From DASPJL01 sp035628645 (GTDB lineage Bacteria > Bacteroidota > Bacteroidia > Cytophagales > Cyclobacteriaceae), in NCBI GenBank assembly GCA_035628645.1, contig DASPJL010000035.1, forward strand, positions 1 to 20,515: a DNA stretch of 20,515 nt. Reading direction: 5' to 3'. Every line of letters starts with the position of its first letter. The stretch's first letter is position 1. The notes below the pieces were generated by a model that was not told the origin of the DNA, did no database searches, and worked only from the letters and a program-made list of their open reading frames with translations. Made by a program: the position numbers and the translations under genes. Below are positions 1 through 6,573 of this stretch, one piece after another.

Positions 1-232
1 CTTTATATCTTTAATTAATTTTAAAAAGGCAGTTAGGTAGGCAATCCGAACCGTGGTAAAACATGCAAAAGCAATGTTGTGGGACAGGTATATCCTTCCT
101 AGCTCCTTCTTCTTAAGTTTGAACAGTACCTAAAGATATTGTTTTAACAATATCTTGTATTCTTATGAGCAAAAACTCAGAAGAAATAGCCTTTTGAAAT
201 AAATAAAACCAGGATTAATAAACTCAAAAGCT
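1..232 (+). other. Left non-coding end of IS110 element; possible bridge-RNA region
   Basis: These 232 nt upstream of the transposase start hold no gene. They contain a perfect 11-bp inverted repeat (133-143 and 146-156, arm AAGATATTGTT, 2-nt loop) and an imperfect ACATGC/GCAATGT stem around 63-80. In IS110-group elements the non-coding region before the transposase encodes a structured bridge RNA that pairs with donor and target DNA. The location fits that role. The two internal RNA loops were not identified here, and the perfect stem could simply be a transcriptional signal. Confidence 0.35.
133..156. repeat. Perfect 11-bp inverted repeat in the IS left end
   Basis: Arms AAGATATTGTT (133-143) and AACAATATCTT (146-156) pair perfectly around a 2-nt centre. 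The site is about 77 nt before the transposase start. As RNA it would be an A/U-rich hairpin; as DNA it could be a dyad for protein binding. It has no U-tract typical of a terminator. Confidence 0.6.
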
Positions 233-1352
233 ATGGTTAATTTAAAGTATTCTGTAGGAATTGATGGATCTAAAAAGGATTTCAAGGTATGTGTTTCAGT
301 TATAATACCTTGCAGCAAGTAAAAGTAAAGGCATCTGGAACCTTTGCAAACACCCAGTCAGGATTTGAGCTATTTCTTAATTGGGTAGCCAAACATTGTA
401 AAGAAGAATTACCCGTGTTTTTTCTTATGGAATCAACAGGTGTATACAATGAACAGTTAGCTTGGTTCTTGTATAATAAGGGGCAAAAATGCACTGTTAT
501 TCTTCCTAACAAAGCAAAACGATATCTTCAAAGTACCGGAATAAAAAGTAAGAATGATAAGATTGATGCGCAAGGACTTGCAAGAATGTGTGCAGAGCAA
601 TCACTTCCTCTCTGGCAACCTCTGAGTAAAAATATTTATACTTTGCGCAGTCTTACCCGTCTTCACGAAAGTCTTACTAAACAACGTACTATTTTAAATA
701 ACCAATTGCATGCTGTCAGCTATAGTATGTATAAGTTAAAGGAAGTTACTAAAGGACTAACAAATACTATTAAAGCAATTGAGAAGCAATTGAATTTGGT
801 GGAAAAGCAAATTCAGCATCTCATTATTAAAGATGCTTTGTTAAAAGAGAAGTATGATAAAATAAGTAAAATCAAAGGGGTAGGCTTATTGTCGCGGTAG
901 TAGTTGCTGAAACCAATGGATTTGAAATTTTTGAAAATCAAAAACAGCTCGTCAGTTATTCAGGATATGATGTGATAGAAAACCAATCGGGAGCAAGAAC
1001 AGGAAGAACCAGGATATCTAAAAAAGGCAATAGCAGGATCAGAAGAATACTTCATATGCCTGCATTAACTACAGTACAGTATAATGAGCCAGCTTTTAAA
1101 GCATTGTATGAAAGAGTTTACAAACGAACTGGAATAAAGATGAAGGGATATGTTGCAGTTCAAAAGAAACTGCTTTGTCTAATCTATGCACTTTGGAAGA
1201 AAAATGAGGCGTATATCCCTAATTACAGAATTGAAAATGATACATCCGGTAATGATGAGCCTAAGCCTCTCTTTTCGCTTGGCTCCGAAGGAGACATAAA
1301 AGAAATAGCCCCTTGCTGGCGCGAGATAAACATTAATTATAAAATCTTTTAA
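233..1352 (+). pseudogene. IS110-family transposase with two frameshifts
   Basis: The reading frame opens at ATG 233 with MVNLKYSVGIDGSKKDF, the RuvC-like DEDD start with Asp11. It shifts near 290-296 into the frame that carries the ESTGVY glutamate and the NDKIDAQGLA aspartates up to a stop at 900. It shifts again near 891 into VAVVVAETNGF, then the C-terminal Transposase_20 domain with the conserved serine in NQSGARTGRTRISKKGN (about 980-1030), ending at 1352. Each shift is what loss of one nucleotide would give. Joined, the frames give about 373 residues, a usual size for IS110 transposases. The enzyme would recombine DNA with a DEDD plus serine active site, guided by a bridge RNA. As written, no frame encodes an intact protein. 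The neighbouring housekeeping genes are intact, so true decay is more likely than sequencing error, but error is not excluded. Confidence 0.85.
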
Positions 1353-1374
1353 GAGCGACCTATAAAAAAAAGCT

Positions 1375-1397
1375 GGTGCGAGGCTGTGCCTCGTACC
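1375..1397. repeat. Strong hairpin (REP-like) after the IS110 transposase
   Basis: GGTGCGAGGC (1375-1384) pairs with GCCTCGTACC (1388-1397) over 10 bp, with one G-T wobble and a 3-nt loop TGT. It is GC-rich in an AT-rich context and comes 22 nt after the transposase stop. No T-run follows, so a Rho-independent terminator is unlikely. It resembles a REP-type palindrome, a known target class for some IS110 elements. Whether it recurs in the genome cannot be seen here. Confidence 0.5.
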
Positions 1398-1535
1398 TCC
1401 ATCTCTTTCAATAATGCTGTATTTAGGATTTAGTATTAAAATCCATTAATATCTTTCTGATCAAGTATTTTTTCTTACAAAAAATAATTTATATTTTTCT
1501 GTATGAGCAGAAAGCTTTGTTCCAAACTTCCTGCA

Positions 1536-1566
1536 GTTCGAAGTGTTAGCGCTGCGCACTTCGAAC
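1536..1566. repeat. Palindrome GTTCGAAGTG...CACTTCGAAC
   Basis: Arms GTTCGAAGTG (1536-1545) and CACTTCGAAC (1557-1566) are perfect inverted copies around an 11-nt centre. The right arm and centre recur at 2324-2348 in the second direct repeat, where the left arm has diverged. It looks like an intergenic repetitive palindrome. Function unknown. Confidence 0.6.
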
Positions 1567-1780
1567 TTTAGATAGAAAGGAATTTAATCCCATTACCATG
1601 ACTATGGCGTACCATTATTTCTTGTCCAGTTATCAATGCTATTTAGATCTCGTTTACTACAAAAACCATTTCAAAACCCAAATAGAATACCTACCTTGTC
1701 CTATAATTGTCAAGCAAGCCTCAATGAAATTTCATTTACTTTTTTCACTTAAAGCCTTCTTCCTGCTCCTTTTTATTCCG
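1541..1780 (+). repeat. Direct repeat copy 1 (about 240 bp), upstream of the TA operon
   Basis: This segment matches 2323-2553. The best blocks are 1542-1590 with 2324-2372, and about 1661-1755 with 2431-2525 (including CCTACCTTGTC and TTTCATTTACTTTTTTCACT). The offset changes from 782 to 770, so there is a net 12-nt indel in the more diverged middle. It covers a palindrome, a leader and the start of a signal-peptide coding sequence. Copy 2 follows directly after the toxin stop codon, so the two copies bracket the TA cassette. Confidence 0.75.
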
Positions 1781-1819
1781 CTAGACAAGTACCTTTTTTG
1801 TTTGTACAGTTATTCGTAA
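1724..1819 (+). pseudogene. Signal-peptide remnant of the gene at 2494
   Basis: ATG 1724 begins MKFHLLFSLKAFFLLLFIP, matching MEFHLLFSLKTIFPLLFIL at the start of the gene at 2494. After about residue 19 the similarity ends and the frame stops at 1819 with unrelated residues (DKYLFCLYSYS). This is best read as the 5' fragment of a duplicated gene cut off where the TA cassette begins. An upstream in-frame ATG at 1598 exists, but the similarity supports 1724 as the ancestral start. Confidence 0.6.
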
Positions 1820-1836
1820 ATTAGCCCAACTAATTT
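1818..1836. promoter_or_regulatory. Candidate TA operator palindrome
   Basis: AAATTAG (1818-1824) and CTAATTT (1830-1836) form a perfect 7-bp inverted repeat with a 5-nt centre, ending 7 nt before the antitoxin start at 1844. Type II antitoxins of the YefM/Phd kind commonly repress their own operon by binding palindromes that overlap the promoter. The position fits such an operator. Binding is not shown, and short AT-rich dyads arise by chance. Confidence 0.4.
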
Positions 1837-1843
1837 TTGTATT

Positions 1844-2044
1844 ATGGAAACAATAATAATGCACCCAAGGAATAAGGAGCAGGTAACAGCGCTTAAGGCT
1901 ATTGCTAAAGCCTTGAAGGTTGACTTTGAAACGGAGGAGGCTAATTCTTATAATCCTGAATTTACAGAAAAAATTCTTCAAGCCAGGAGAGATATTCAAA
2001 ATGGCAAAGGTGTAAAAATAGATGTTGAAAACCTGTGGAAGTAA
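1844..2044 (+). CDS. Antitoxin, DUF2683-like partner of a YoeB-type toxin
   Basis: A 66-residue protein beginning METIIMHPRNKEQVTALKAIAKAL. The N-terminal strand plus the 'HP.N.EQ..ALKA..KAL' pattern and the later YNPEF..KIL..R.DI segment resemble DUF2683 proteins, which in Bacteroidota sit before Txe/YoeB toxins. The N-terminal half probably folds and dimerises, and the acidic tail (about 36-66) would wrap the toxin. The stop overlaps the toxin start by 10 nt, which suggests translational coupling. A palindrome directly upstream could be its own operator. The antitoxin role is inferred mainly from the toxin neighbour; the family name is recalled and was not searched. Confidence 0.8.
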   Translation: METIIMHPRNKEQVTALKAIAKALKVDFETEEANSYNPEFTEKILQARRDIQNGKGVKIDVENLWK

Positions 2045-2304
2045 TCTTTGCTCCCAAAGCGTTAGAGGATTTAAATTATTGGAAGAAATCCGGAAATAAA
2101 ATTATCCAAAAAAGAATACAAAAACTTATTTTAGCTATCCAGGAAAATCCATTCGAAGGGATTGGGAAGCCAGAGCAATTAAAGCATAATTTATCAGGAT
2201 TATGGTCTCGTAGGATAAATCAGGAACACCGCCTGATATATGAGATCAATGAAAGAAATGAGATTGTAATTTTAGATGTTCTATCCCTAAGAGGACATTA
2301 CTGA
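2035..2304 (+). CDS. yoeB: YoeB-like (Txe/YoeB) mRNA interferase toxin
   Basis: An 89-residue RelE-superfamily toxin that would cleave mRNA in the ribosomal A site. It carries the YoeB set of residues: Glu47 in GKPEQLK, Arg66 in NQEHRLIYEI, and C-terminal His88-Tyr89 in RGHY, matching E. coli Glu46, Arg65, His83 and Tyr84. The SGLWSRRI strand before Arg66 is typical. The start is GTG at 2035, inside the last codons of the antitoxin, and the length and N-terminal MEVIFAPKALEDL fit the family. All catalytic positions are present, so the toxin looks functional although the surroundings are decayed. Confidence 0.9.
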   Translation: MEVIFAPKALEDLNYWKKSGNKIIQKRIQKLILAIQENPFEGIGKPEQLKHNLSGLWSRRINQEHRLIYEINERNEIVILDVLSLRGHY

Positions 2305-2322
2305 TAGAGTGCGAAGGGTTCA

Positions 2323-2553
2323 GAGTGTTAGCGCAGCGCACTTCGAACTTTAGATAAAAAGGATTTTAATCCTACTACCAGTGCCATTATTACTTTTTCT
2401 TTTATCAAAGATATTAGACCCATTTCCGCAAAAAATCATTTCAAAACCAAAATAAAATCCCTACCTTGTCCCATAATTGTCAAGTAAGCATCAATGGAAT
2501 TTCATTTACTTTTTTCACTTAAAACGATCTTTCCACTTCTTTTTATTTTATTC
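2323..2553 (+). repeat. Direct repeat copy 2, downstream of the TA operon
   Basis: This copy matches 1541-1780. It begins about 20 nt after the toxin stop with the AGTGTTAGCGC...GCGCACTTCGAAC palindrome remnant and runs through the leader into the first codons of the gene at 2494. Similarity fades around 2550, shortly after the coding start. Copy 2 leads into a longer gene, so it is probably the original arrangement and copy 1 the displaced duplicate, but the direction of the event is inferred. Confidence 0.75.
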
Positions 2554-3485
2554 CTATCTATAGAAATAAAAGCCCAAACACTGAATGGAGAAAGTGAACA
2601 GCCAGTAAGCGAACAATATGTAAGACCCTCTAAAAACAACGATTCTATATCTTCAGATTCTACTCAAAAAGCAATCAAAAAACTAAACAAACAAAAGAAA
2701 AAGGCGGAGCGGCAAGCCAAAAAACTTAATAAATTAAAAACAAAACCAGGGGAGGAAATTTCTAAATCCAGCGCCATCGTAGATCAAAAGTCAGATCAAT
2801 TAATAGAATCCGTCCTGGCTGAAGATACTACTCAACACCGGAGTAAGGCCCGGAAAAAGCTGAATAAGAATAAGGAAAAACTTGGTAAAACAGCAAAAAA
2901 GGAGAAGAGCAAACAACTGAAGAAAGCGGAAGATAAAGTGGTAAATACCCTGAAAAATACCGAGGAAGTTTAAAGAAGCAGAACAAAAAATAAATGAACT
3001 CAATCTTTCTCACCCGGATTCTGCCTCGATGCTTCCCGATAATTCAGGTCATTTATGGCGGAAATTTCCAGATACCTACCCTTGATCCCTTCAGCATAAT
3101 AGCCGCTCCTTTTGTCGGTTACAGGATCAATAAGAAGTTCTCCTCAGGAGTGGGAGCAACCTATAAGTTAACTATCGGTAGGAATACCAATCCAACCAAC
3201 TGGACAGGCAGCGAATATGGGTACAGGGTCTTTACGGATTATAAGTTGATAAAAGGCTGGTTTGGCCACGGGGAGTTTGAGCAAGTAAACAAAACCATAA
3301 AAGAGGTGGACAAAGACGACTATAGAAATAAATGGCAAACAAACGGGTATTTAGGAGTAGGCAGACAAATAGATGCCATAAAAGGACTCAAAATAAATGT
3401 GATGTTCCTTTGTAATTTTTTACATGAAGATCTGAAGTATTTCGATCTGGATGCTTTTCAGTTCAGGTTTGGGGTGAGTAAGTAA
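2494..3485 (+). pseudogene. Exported Lys-rich/beta-barrel-like protein, broken by two frameshifts
   Basis: From ATG 2494 a signal peptide (MEFHLLFSLKTIF...IKAQ, about 27 residues) is followed by a very Lys/Glu-rich, coiled-coil-like part (about 60-155) to a stop at 2973. Coding character continues in the next frame from about 2966 (KFKEAEQKINELNLSHPDSA), open to a stop at 3085. It moves again to the frame ending at 3485, which reads FSIIAAPFVGYRINKKFSSG and alternating strands typical of a small outer-membrane beta-barrel-like domain. Each shift equals one extra nucleotide. Joined, the product is about 330 residues. The family is not recognised. Alternatively, ATG 2994 could give a separate 163-residue protein, but that would lack a signal peptide and has an odd N-terminus, so one broken gene is the better reading. 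The first codons are duplicated at 1724. Confidence 0.65.
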
Positions 3486-3517
3486 ATTTCCTGCCTAAAG
3501 TTTCCTTCTTTTGTTTC

Positions 3518-3549
3518 ACGCAAAGGTCACAAAGTCAAGAACCGCAAAG
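3518..3549. repeat. Short CGCAAAG direct repeats in the intergenic region
   Basis: ACGCAAAG (3518-3525) and CCGCAAAG (3542-3549), with a degenerate CACAAAG between them, resemble the ACGCAAAG-rich intergenic repeats seen in many Bacteroidota genomes. The rest of the 217 nt between 3485 and 3703, where two genes converge, shows no gene and no clear terminator. Confidence 0.35.
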
Positions 3550-3702
3550 ATTGAGTTTAGGATTTTACGGTATACCAAACACTACTTGAAAATAAAAACT
3601 AGAAGACCCTTACCTCTACTCTTTTTACAGAAATTTTAGGATTTTTACAAAACGATAAAGAGACTTACCTGATACAATAACACTACTCCCGAAACCCTTT
3701 TC

Positions 3703-4755
3703 CTACTTATCCTCCACCAATTTTAATAACATCTCCGGTTCATTAGTTGTAATAAAATCTACATCTTGTTTAAGAAAAGTTTCCATTAATGATTGATCGT
3801 TAACAGTCCAGATATTTATGGTTAAGTTCTTTTGTTTGGCTTCTTTGATCCAATCCGGGTTCTTTTGTAGAACACCGTAATGGTAGTCCAAACCAAAGAA
3901 ATTATCCTGTGCCAGTTCAGTAGGGGTTTTATCTCCATTTAAATAAGCCACATTGGCATAAGGCGCCATTTTCATAACCTCTTTACACACATCATAATCA
4001 AAGCTGATATAGTCCACCCATGCCTGGGCTTTTAATTTCTCTACAAGGTCTACTACCTGGTGTGACAATGCAATGGAGCTTTCTTTTCCTAATTCGGAGG
4101 CTTTTATCTCAAGGATAAGTTTGGTCTTATTTTGTTGGATTCCGGCCTTCAAATAACTTTCAAGGGTAGGTAAACTTTCCCCGTTGGTTAGTTTGATCTT
4201 TGTTAAATCGTCAGACATTGATTTGGCTATGGAAACATTTTGTATTTCTGGATCATGATTAATATAAGGAACAGCGTCTGCGGACATATGTACATCAAAT
4301 TCACTTCCTTCACAACCCATAGCTATCGCATGTTGTAAAGCGGCAATGGAGTTTTCCGGAACACCGGTATTTTTCCATGCGCCACGGTGGGCGATCACTT
4401 TATTTCTGATAAATTCATCCATTACGATTCTGAAGGTATCCGTCAATTCTCCTTTTGAGGTTTTTGCCTTAACAATAACATCTAACCATTTAGTATTTGA
4501 TGGGGTCTTGCTTTTAAGGATCGAAAGTTTATGGTTCTTATCTATTTTAAATAAACGCGCATTTTCTCCCTCAATGGTTATGGATTCTATTTCAGTCTCG
4601 ATATCAGGATTTAATTTTACCTGGCCTATTTCATTTTCCATTTTTGAAAAAGTATAATTGGAAAGATAAAAAGTTGATTGTTCCTTGTTTTGCCCCAGGC
4701 AATTCATAATCAAAAAGGCCATTTGAGATAAAATTATTAAGATTGATTTTTTCAT
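3703..4755 (-). CDS. Exported glycerophosphodiester phosphodiesterase (GDPD family)
   Basis: A 350-residue enzyme that hydrolyses glycerophosphodiesters to glycerol-3-phosphate and an alcohol. A signal peptide (1-22, ending CLGQ) places it outside the inner membrane; Cys19 is not in a good lipobox. Residues about 28-112 form a beta-rich domain with cadherin-like spacing (LFKID, L.V.VKA, DTFRIVM). The GDPD domain spans 118-345: HRGAW (His123, Arg124), PENS (Glu134, Asn135), GSEFDVH (Glu152, Asp154), His167-Asp168, LILEIK (Glu216, Lys218), NIWTVN (Trp316) and ITTNEP. The full metal-binding and general acid/base set is present. It is the last gene of a minus-strand group, 66 nt after the small membrane protein. 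Substrate is unknown; phospholipid breakdown products are the likely class. Confidence 0.93.
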   Translation of the reverse strand: MKKSILIILSQMAFLIMNCLGQNKEQSTFYLSNYTFSKMENEIGQVKLNPDIETEIESITIEGENARLFKIDKNHKLSILKSKTPSNTKWLDVIVKAKTSKGELTDTFRIVMDEFIRNKVIAHRGAWKNTGVPENSIAALQHAIAMGCEGSEFDVHMSADAVPYINHDPEIQNVSIAKSMSDDLTKIKLTNGESLPTLESYLKAGIQQNKTKLILEIKASELGKESSIALSHQVVDLVEKLKAQAWVDYISFDYDVCKEVMKMAPYANVAYLNGDKTPTELAQDNFFGLDYHYGVLQKNPDWIKEAKQKNLTINIWTVNDQSLMETFLKQDVDFITTNEPEMLLKLVEDK

Positions 4756-4821
4756 AATCCTGTTTTAATTTTTAATTCCTGGAAAACGTTGATGTAATCC
4801 CAAATTGATAAAAAACTCCTC

Positions 4822-5229
4822 TTACTCCTCCTCGGGTCCCGCAATAAACTTAATCAAATAAATATCATCATCGCCATTCATATAAAGGGCATCAAATTTT
4901 ACTTTGTCTTTTTGGGCCTTTTTCAGATAGGAATCTACGATGTTTCGAAGGTTGCAGGAAGAAATCAGGTTTTTGGAGTTGGTGTAGTCTTCAACTACTT
5001 TATAAGGCTGCAAAGGTTCCGAAAAGAGGTAGATTTCTTTGGTATCTATTTTTTCTACTCGGGCCATTTCCCTTTCGTCCATATTTTTTAACACAAAGGA
5101 GGAAACGATCAGGAAAAGTAAAAGAATTAGTAGGGCATTTTTATATAGGGGCTTGGGGTATGAGGTGCGGGGTTTGGAGAAATTTACCTGGAATTTCTTG
5201 CTTACTTTCTTTAAATCATTCATTCTCAT
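4822..5229 (-). CDS. Small single-pass membrane protein, unknown
   Basis: A 135-residue protein. A basic N-terminal segment (1-30, many Lys/Arg) precedes one hydrophobic helix (about 30-47, NALLILLLFLIVSSFV), then a soluble domain of about 85 residues ending in acidic GPEEE. By the positive-inside rule the C-terminal domain would be periplasmic. No known motif was recognised. Two in-frame start codons (ATG AGA ATG) leave the start uncertain by two residues. It sits 63 nt after the ankyrin gene and 66 nt before the GDPD gene on the same strand. Confidence 0.7.
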   Translation of the reverse strand: MRMNDLKKVSKKFQVNFSKPRTSYPKPLYKNALLILLLFLIVSSFVLKNMDEREMARVEKIDTKEIYLFSEPLQPYKVVEDYTNSKNLISSCNLRNIVDSYLKKAQKDKVKFDALYMNGDDDIYLIKFIAGPEEE

Positions 5230-5292
5230 AGGATTTTGTGTTGCTTTCTTTTAATTAGCAAATAAACACATTAACAAATTATCACATTAATT

Positions 5293-5949
5293 TTAATCCT
5301 GAAATAAAAGATCAACGGCATCTTCATGACCTCTTTGACGGGCCATGTCTACGGGTGTCAGACCGCTTTTGGTACGGAGGCTTCTGTCGGCATTGTATTT
5401 TAATAACAGACGAATCATTTCAAGTTCGCCATGGTCAGCGGCCTGGTGTAGCGGGGTAATGTCCTGTTGCTGACGGGCATTTACTTCTGCACCGTGTTCC
5501 AATAATATTTTTGTGATCTCATAGTTTCTATTGGCAACGGCTGAATGAAGTGGCATAACCCTGAAAGTATTGCTTGACCGGATGTTAACCTCTGCTCCTT
5601 TGGATAAAAGGTATTTTACGGCTTCCACATGACCGAAAAAACAAGCCAGTCCAAGTGCAGTAAAACCATCTTCGGAGAAAGTATGAATCAACTGGTCATT
5701 GTCATCCAATAATTCCTTCAGTCGATTGAGGTTCCCGGCCGCAGAGGCTTCAAAATGATCGGGAAGGTATCCTTTTTGTAAAAGCAACTCCCGGATCTCA
5801 TTACGGCCATAGTAAATGGTAAGTAAAAATAAAGTTTCACCATTTTCAGCACGATGATTAATAAGCTGAGGATGTGTATTCAGGTAATCATCCACTTTAT
5901 CAATATCGTTGTCTTTTAATGCTTCAAATATTTCTTCAGGATTTTGCAT
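5293..5949 (-). CDS. Ankyrin-repeat protein
   Basis: A 218-residue protein made almost wholly of ankyrin repeats. Clear units are at 95-126 (DGFTALGLACFFGHVEAVKY), 130-161 (MPLHSAVANRNYEITKILLE), 164-195 (TPLHQAADHGELEMIRLLLK) and a half-repeat cap at 197-218 (GLTPVDMARQRGHEDAV). Degenerate units lie at about 3-33, 36-65 and 66-94. There is no signal peptide, so it is probably a cytoplasmic protein-binding scaffold; the partner is unknown. It starts 44 nt after the DUF4286 gene on the same strand. Confidence 0.9.
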   Translation of the reverse strand: MQNPEEIFEALKDNDIDKVDDYLNTHPQLINHRAENGETLFLLTIYYGRNEIRELLLQKGYLPDHFEASAAGNLNRLKELLDDNDQLIHTFSEDGFTALGLACFFGHVEAVKYLLSKGAEVNIRSSNTFRVMPLHSAVANRNYEITKILLEHGAEVNARQQQDITPLHQAADHGELEMIRLLLKYNADRSLRTKSGLTPVDMARQRGHEDAVDLLFQD

Positions 5950-5993
5950 GTCGTTTTAAGCGCTATAGGCAATACTTCAAGGTTTCTAATTTG

Positions 5994-6299
5994 TTACACA
6001 GTTTCCAGTACTGTAGAGAATATAACGAATTTATCAGGAAATTTGTCGTAAAATTCTTGTAACAATCCGGGAGAATAATTTTCCTGGTAATCTTCCACAT
6101 CCCACATATTGTTGGCAAAGTACTGTATACAATACGTAGTACCTCCATTATCTTCCTCGTTCAAAAGCTTAAAAATCCTGTATTCTGTAAAAGCGCTGGT
6201 TTTCATTGCTTTTGGAATATGAATTTCTTTGGCCCATGCCAGCCATTCCTCATGAACATCGTTCTCTATATTGATGGTCAAATTGTATAGTATCATCAA
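5994..6299 (-). CDS. DUF4286 family protein
   Basis: A 101-residue protein with the pattern of DUF4286: MILYNLTINIENDVHEEWL, AKEIHIPKAM, a TEYRIFKLL strand, the conserved GGTTYCIQYF segment and DKFVIFSTVLE at the end. Family members are small cytoplasmic proteins of Bacteroidota with unknown function; the fold looks like a compact alpha/beta (ferredoxin-like) domain. The start has two adjacent ATG codons. It is the first gene of the minus-strand group and is divergent from tpiA. Confidence 0.9.
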   Translation of the reverse strand: MMILYNLTINIENDVHEEWLAWAKEIHIPKAMKTSAFTEYRIFKLLNEEDNGGTTYCIQYFANNMWDVEDYQENYSPGLLQEFYDKFPDKFVIFSTVLETV

Positions 6300-6312
6300 A
6301 TTGTATTTTGCT

Positions 6313-6320
6313 CAAATATA
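6313..6320 (-). promoter_or_regulatory. Candidate -7 box for the DUF4286 operon
   Basis: On the minus strand TATATTTG matches the Bacteroidota -7 consensus TAnnTTTG. It lies 13 nt before the DUF4286 start, so the 5' leader would be only a few nucleotides. No good TTTG -33 box is seen about 19-21 nt upstream. Confidence 0.35.
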
Positions 6321-6426
6321 GAAAGATTATAAATCGCGAATAGCTTTTAATCTATGGCTTCGGATAAAAAATTGCTTCGAATTTTTATTTGGTAATAAAA
6401 TTTAAAGCTAGACTTAAAACCTGATT

Positions 6427-6473
6427 ATTGAAAGAAATAGGGACTTACTATCTTATAAAACTTTTCTTTCAAT
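6427..6473. repeat. 11-bp perfect inverted repeat upstream of tpiA
   Basis: ATTGAAAGAAA (6427-6437) and TTTCTTTCAAT (6463-6473) are perfect inverted copies 25 nt apart; two more base pairs form with one bulged T. The repeat lies 101 nt before the tpiA start in the divergent region. It could be a spaced operator for a dimeric regulator or, if transcribed, an A/U-rich leader hairpin. No gene ends nearby, so a terminator role is unlikely. Confidence 0.5.
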
Positions 6474-6573
6474 CCAACCATATTTTAGAATTCTGTAAAT
6501 GAGGAATTTCAATATTTAAAGTAAATAAACTTAACTTTATCATTTAATAACAAAAGAAAAACTAACATTTAAT

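Larger units (their letters stand above)
1..1360 (+). mobile_element. IS110-family insertion sequence, degenerate
   Basis: The element consists of a left non-coding end and a decayed IS110-type transposase gene. Both ends are uncertain: the left end may lie before the window, and IS110 elements lack the long terminal inverted repeats that would mark the right end. A strong hairpin starts at 1375, just after the transposase. Some IS110-family elements, such as IS621, insert into palindromic REP-like sites, so this hairpin may be a target site, but that is inference. The family call rests on the transposase residues. Confidence 0.7.
1353..1843. other. Gene-free decayed stretch between IS110 and TA operon
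   Basis: No intact gene is visible in these 491 nt. The stretch holds a hairpin at 1375-1397, a palindrome at 1536-1566, the upstream copy of a direct repeat (about 1541-1780), a signal-peptide remnant at 1724-1819 and a small palindrome before the antitoxin (1818-1836). Each is listed separately. Confidence 0.6.
6300..6573. promoter_or_regulatory. Divergent promoter region between the DUF4286 gene and tpiA
   Basis: This 274-nt AT-rich region carries no gene. It holds a TATATTTG box for the minus strand (6313-6320), a short A/T stem-loop (6367-6373 with 6380-6386, loop GCTTCG) and a long inverted repeat (6427-6473). A partial -7 match, TAACTTTA (6532-6539), lies about 35 nt before tpiA but has no clear -33 partner. 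Confidence 0.5.

Noticed and set aside
300..512. 70-residue open frame on the minus strand
   Set aside because: It lies inside the IS110 transposase, which carries recognisable catalytic residues on the plus strand.
181..1310. 11-nt direct repeat AAGAAATAGCC at 181-191 and 1300-1310 as IS110 ends
   Set aside because: The second copy lies within the transposase coding frame and IS110 ends do not need such repeats; one short AT-rich match is weak evidence.
1598..1819. 73-residue plus-strand frame taken as a gene
   Set aside because: Only the stretch from 1724 resembles a protein, and it is the truncated signal peptide of the gene at 2494; the upstream part is leader sequence duplicated at 2370-2490.
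1781..1999. 72-residue minus-strand frame overlapping the antitoxin
   Set aside because: It is the shadow of the antitoxin gene, whose toxin partner supports the plus strand.
6367..6386. AAAAATT-GCTTCG-AATTTTT stem-loop as a terminator
   Set aside because: No gene ends toward it; both neighbouring genes start from this region. It is very AT-rich and may be chance.
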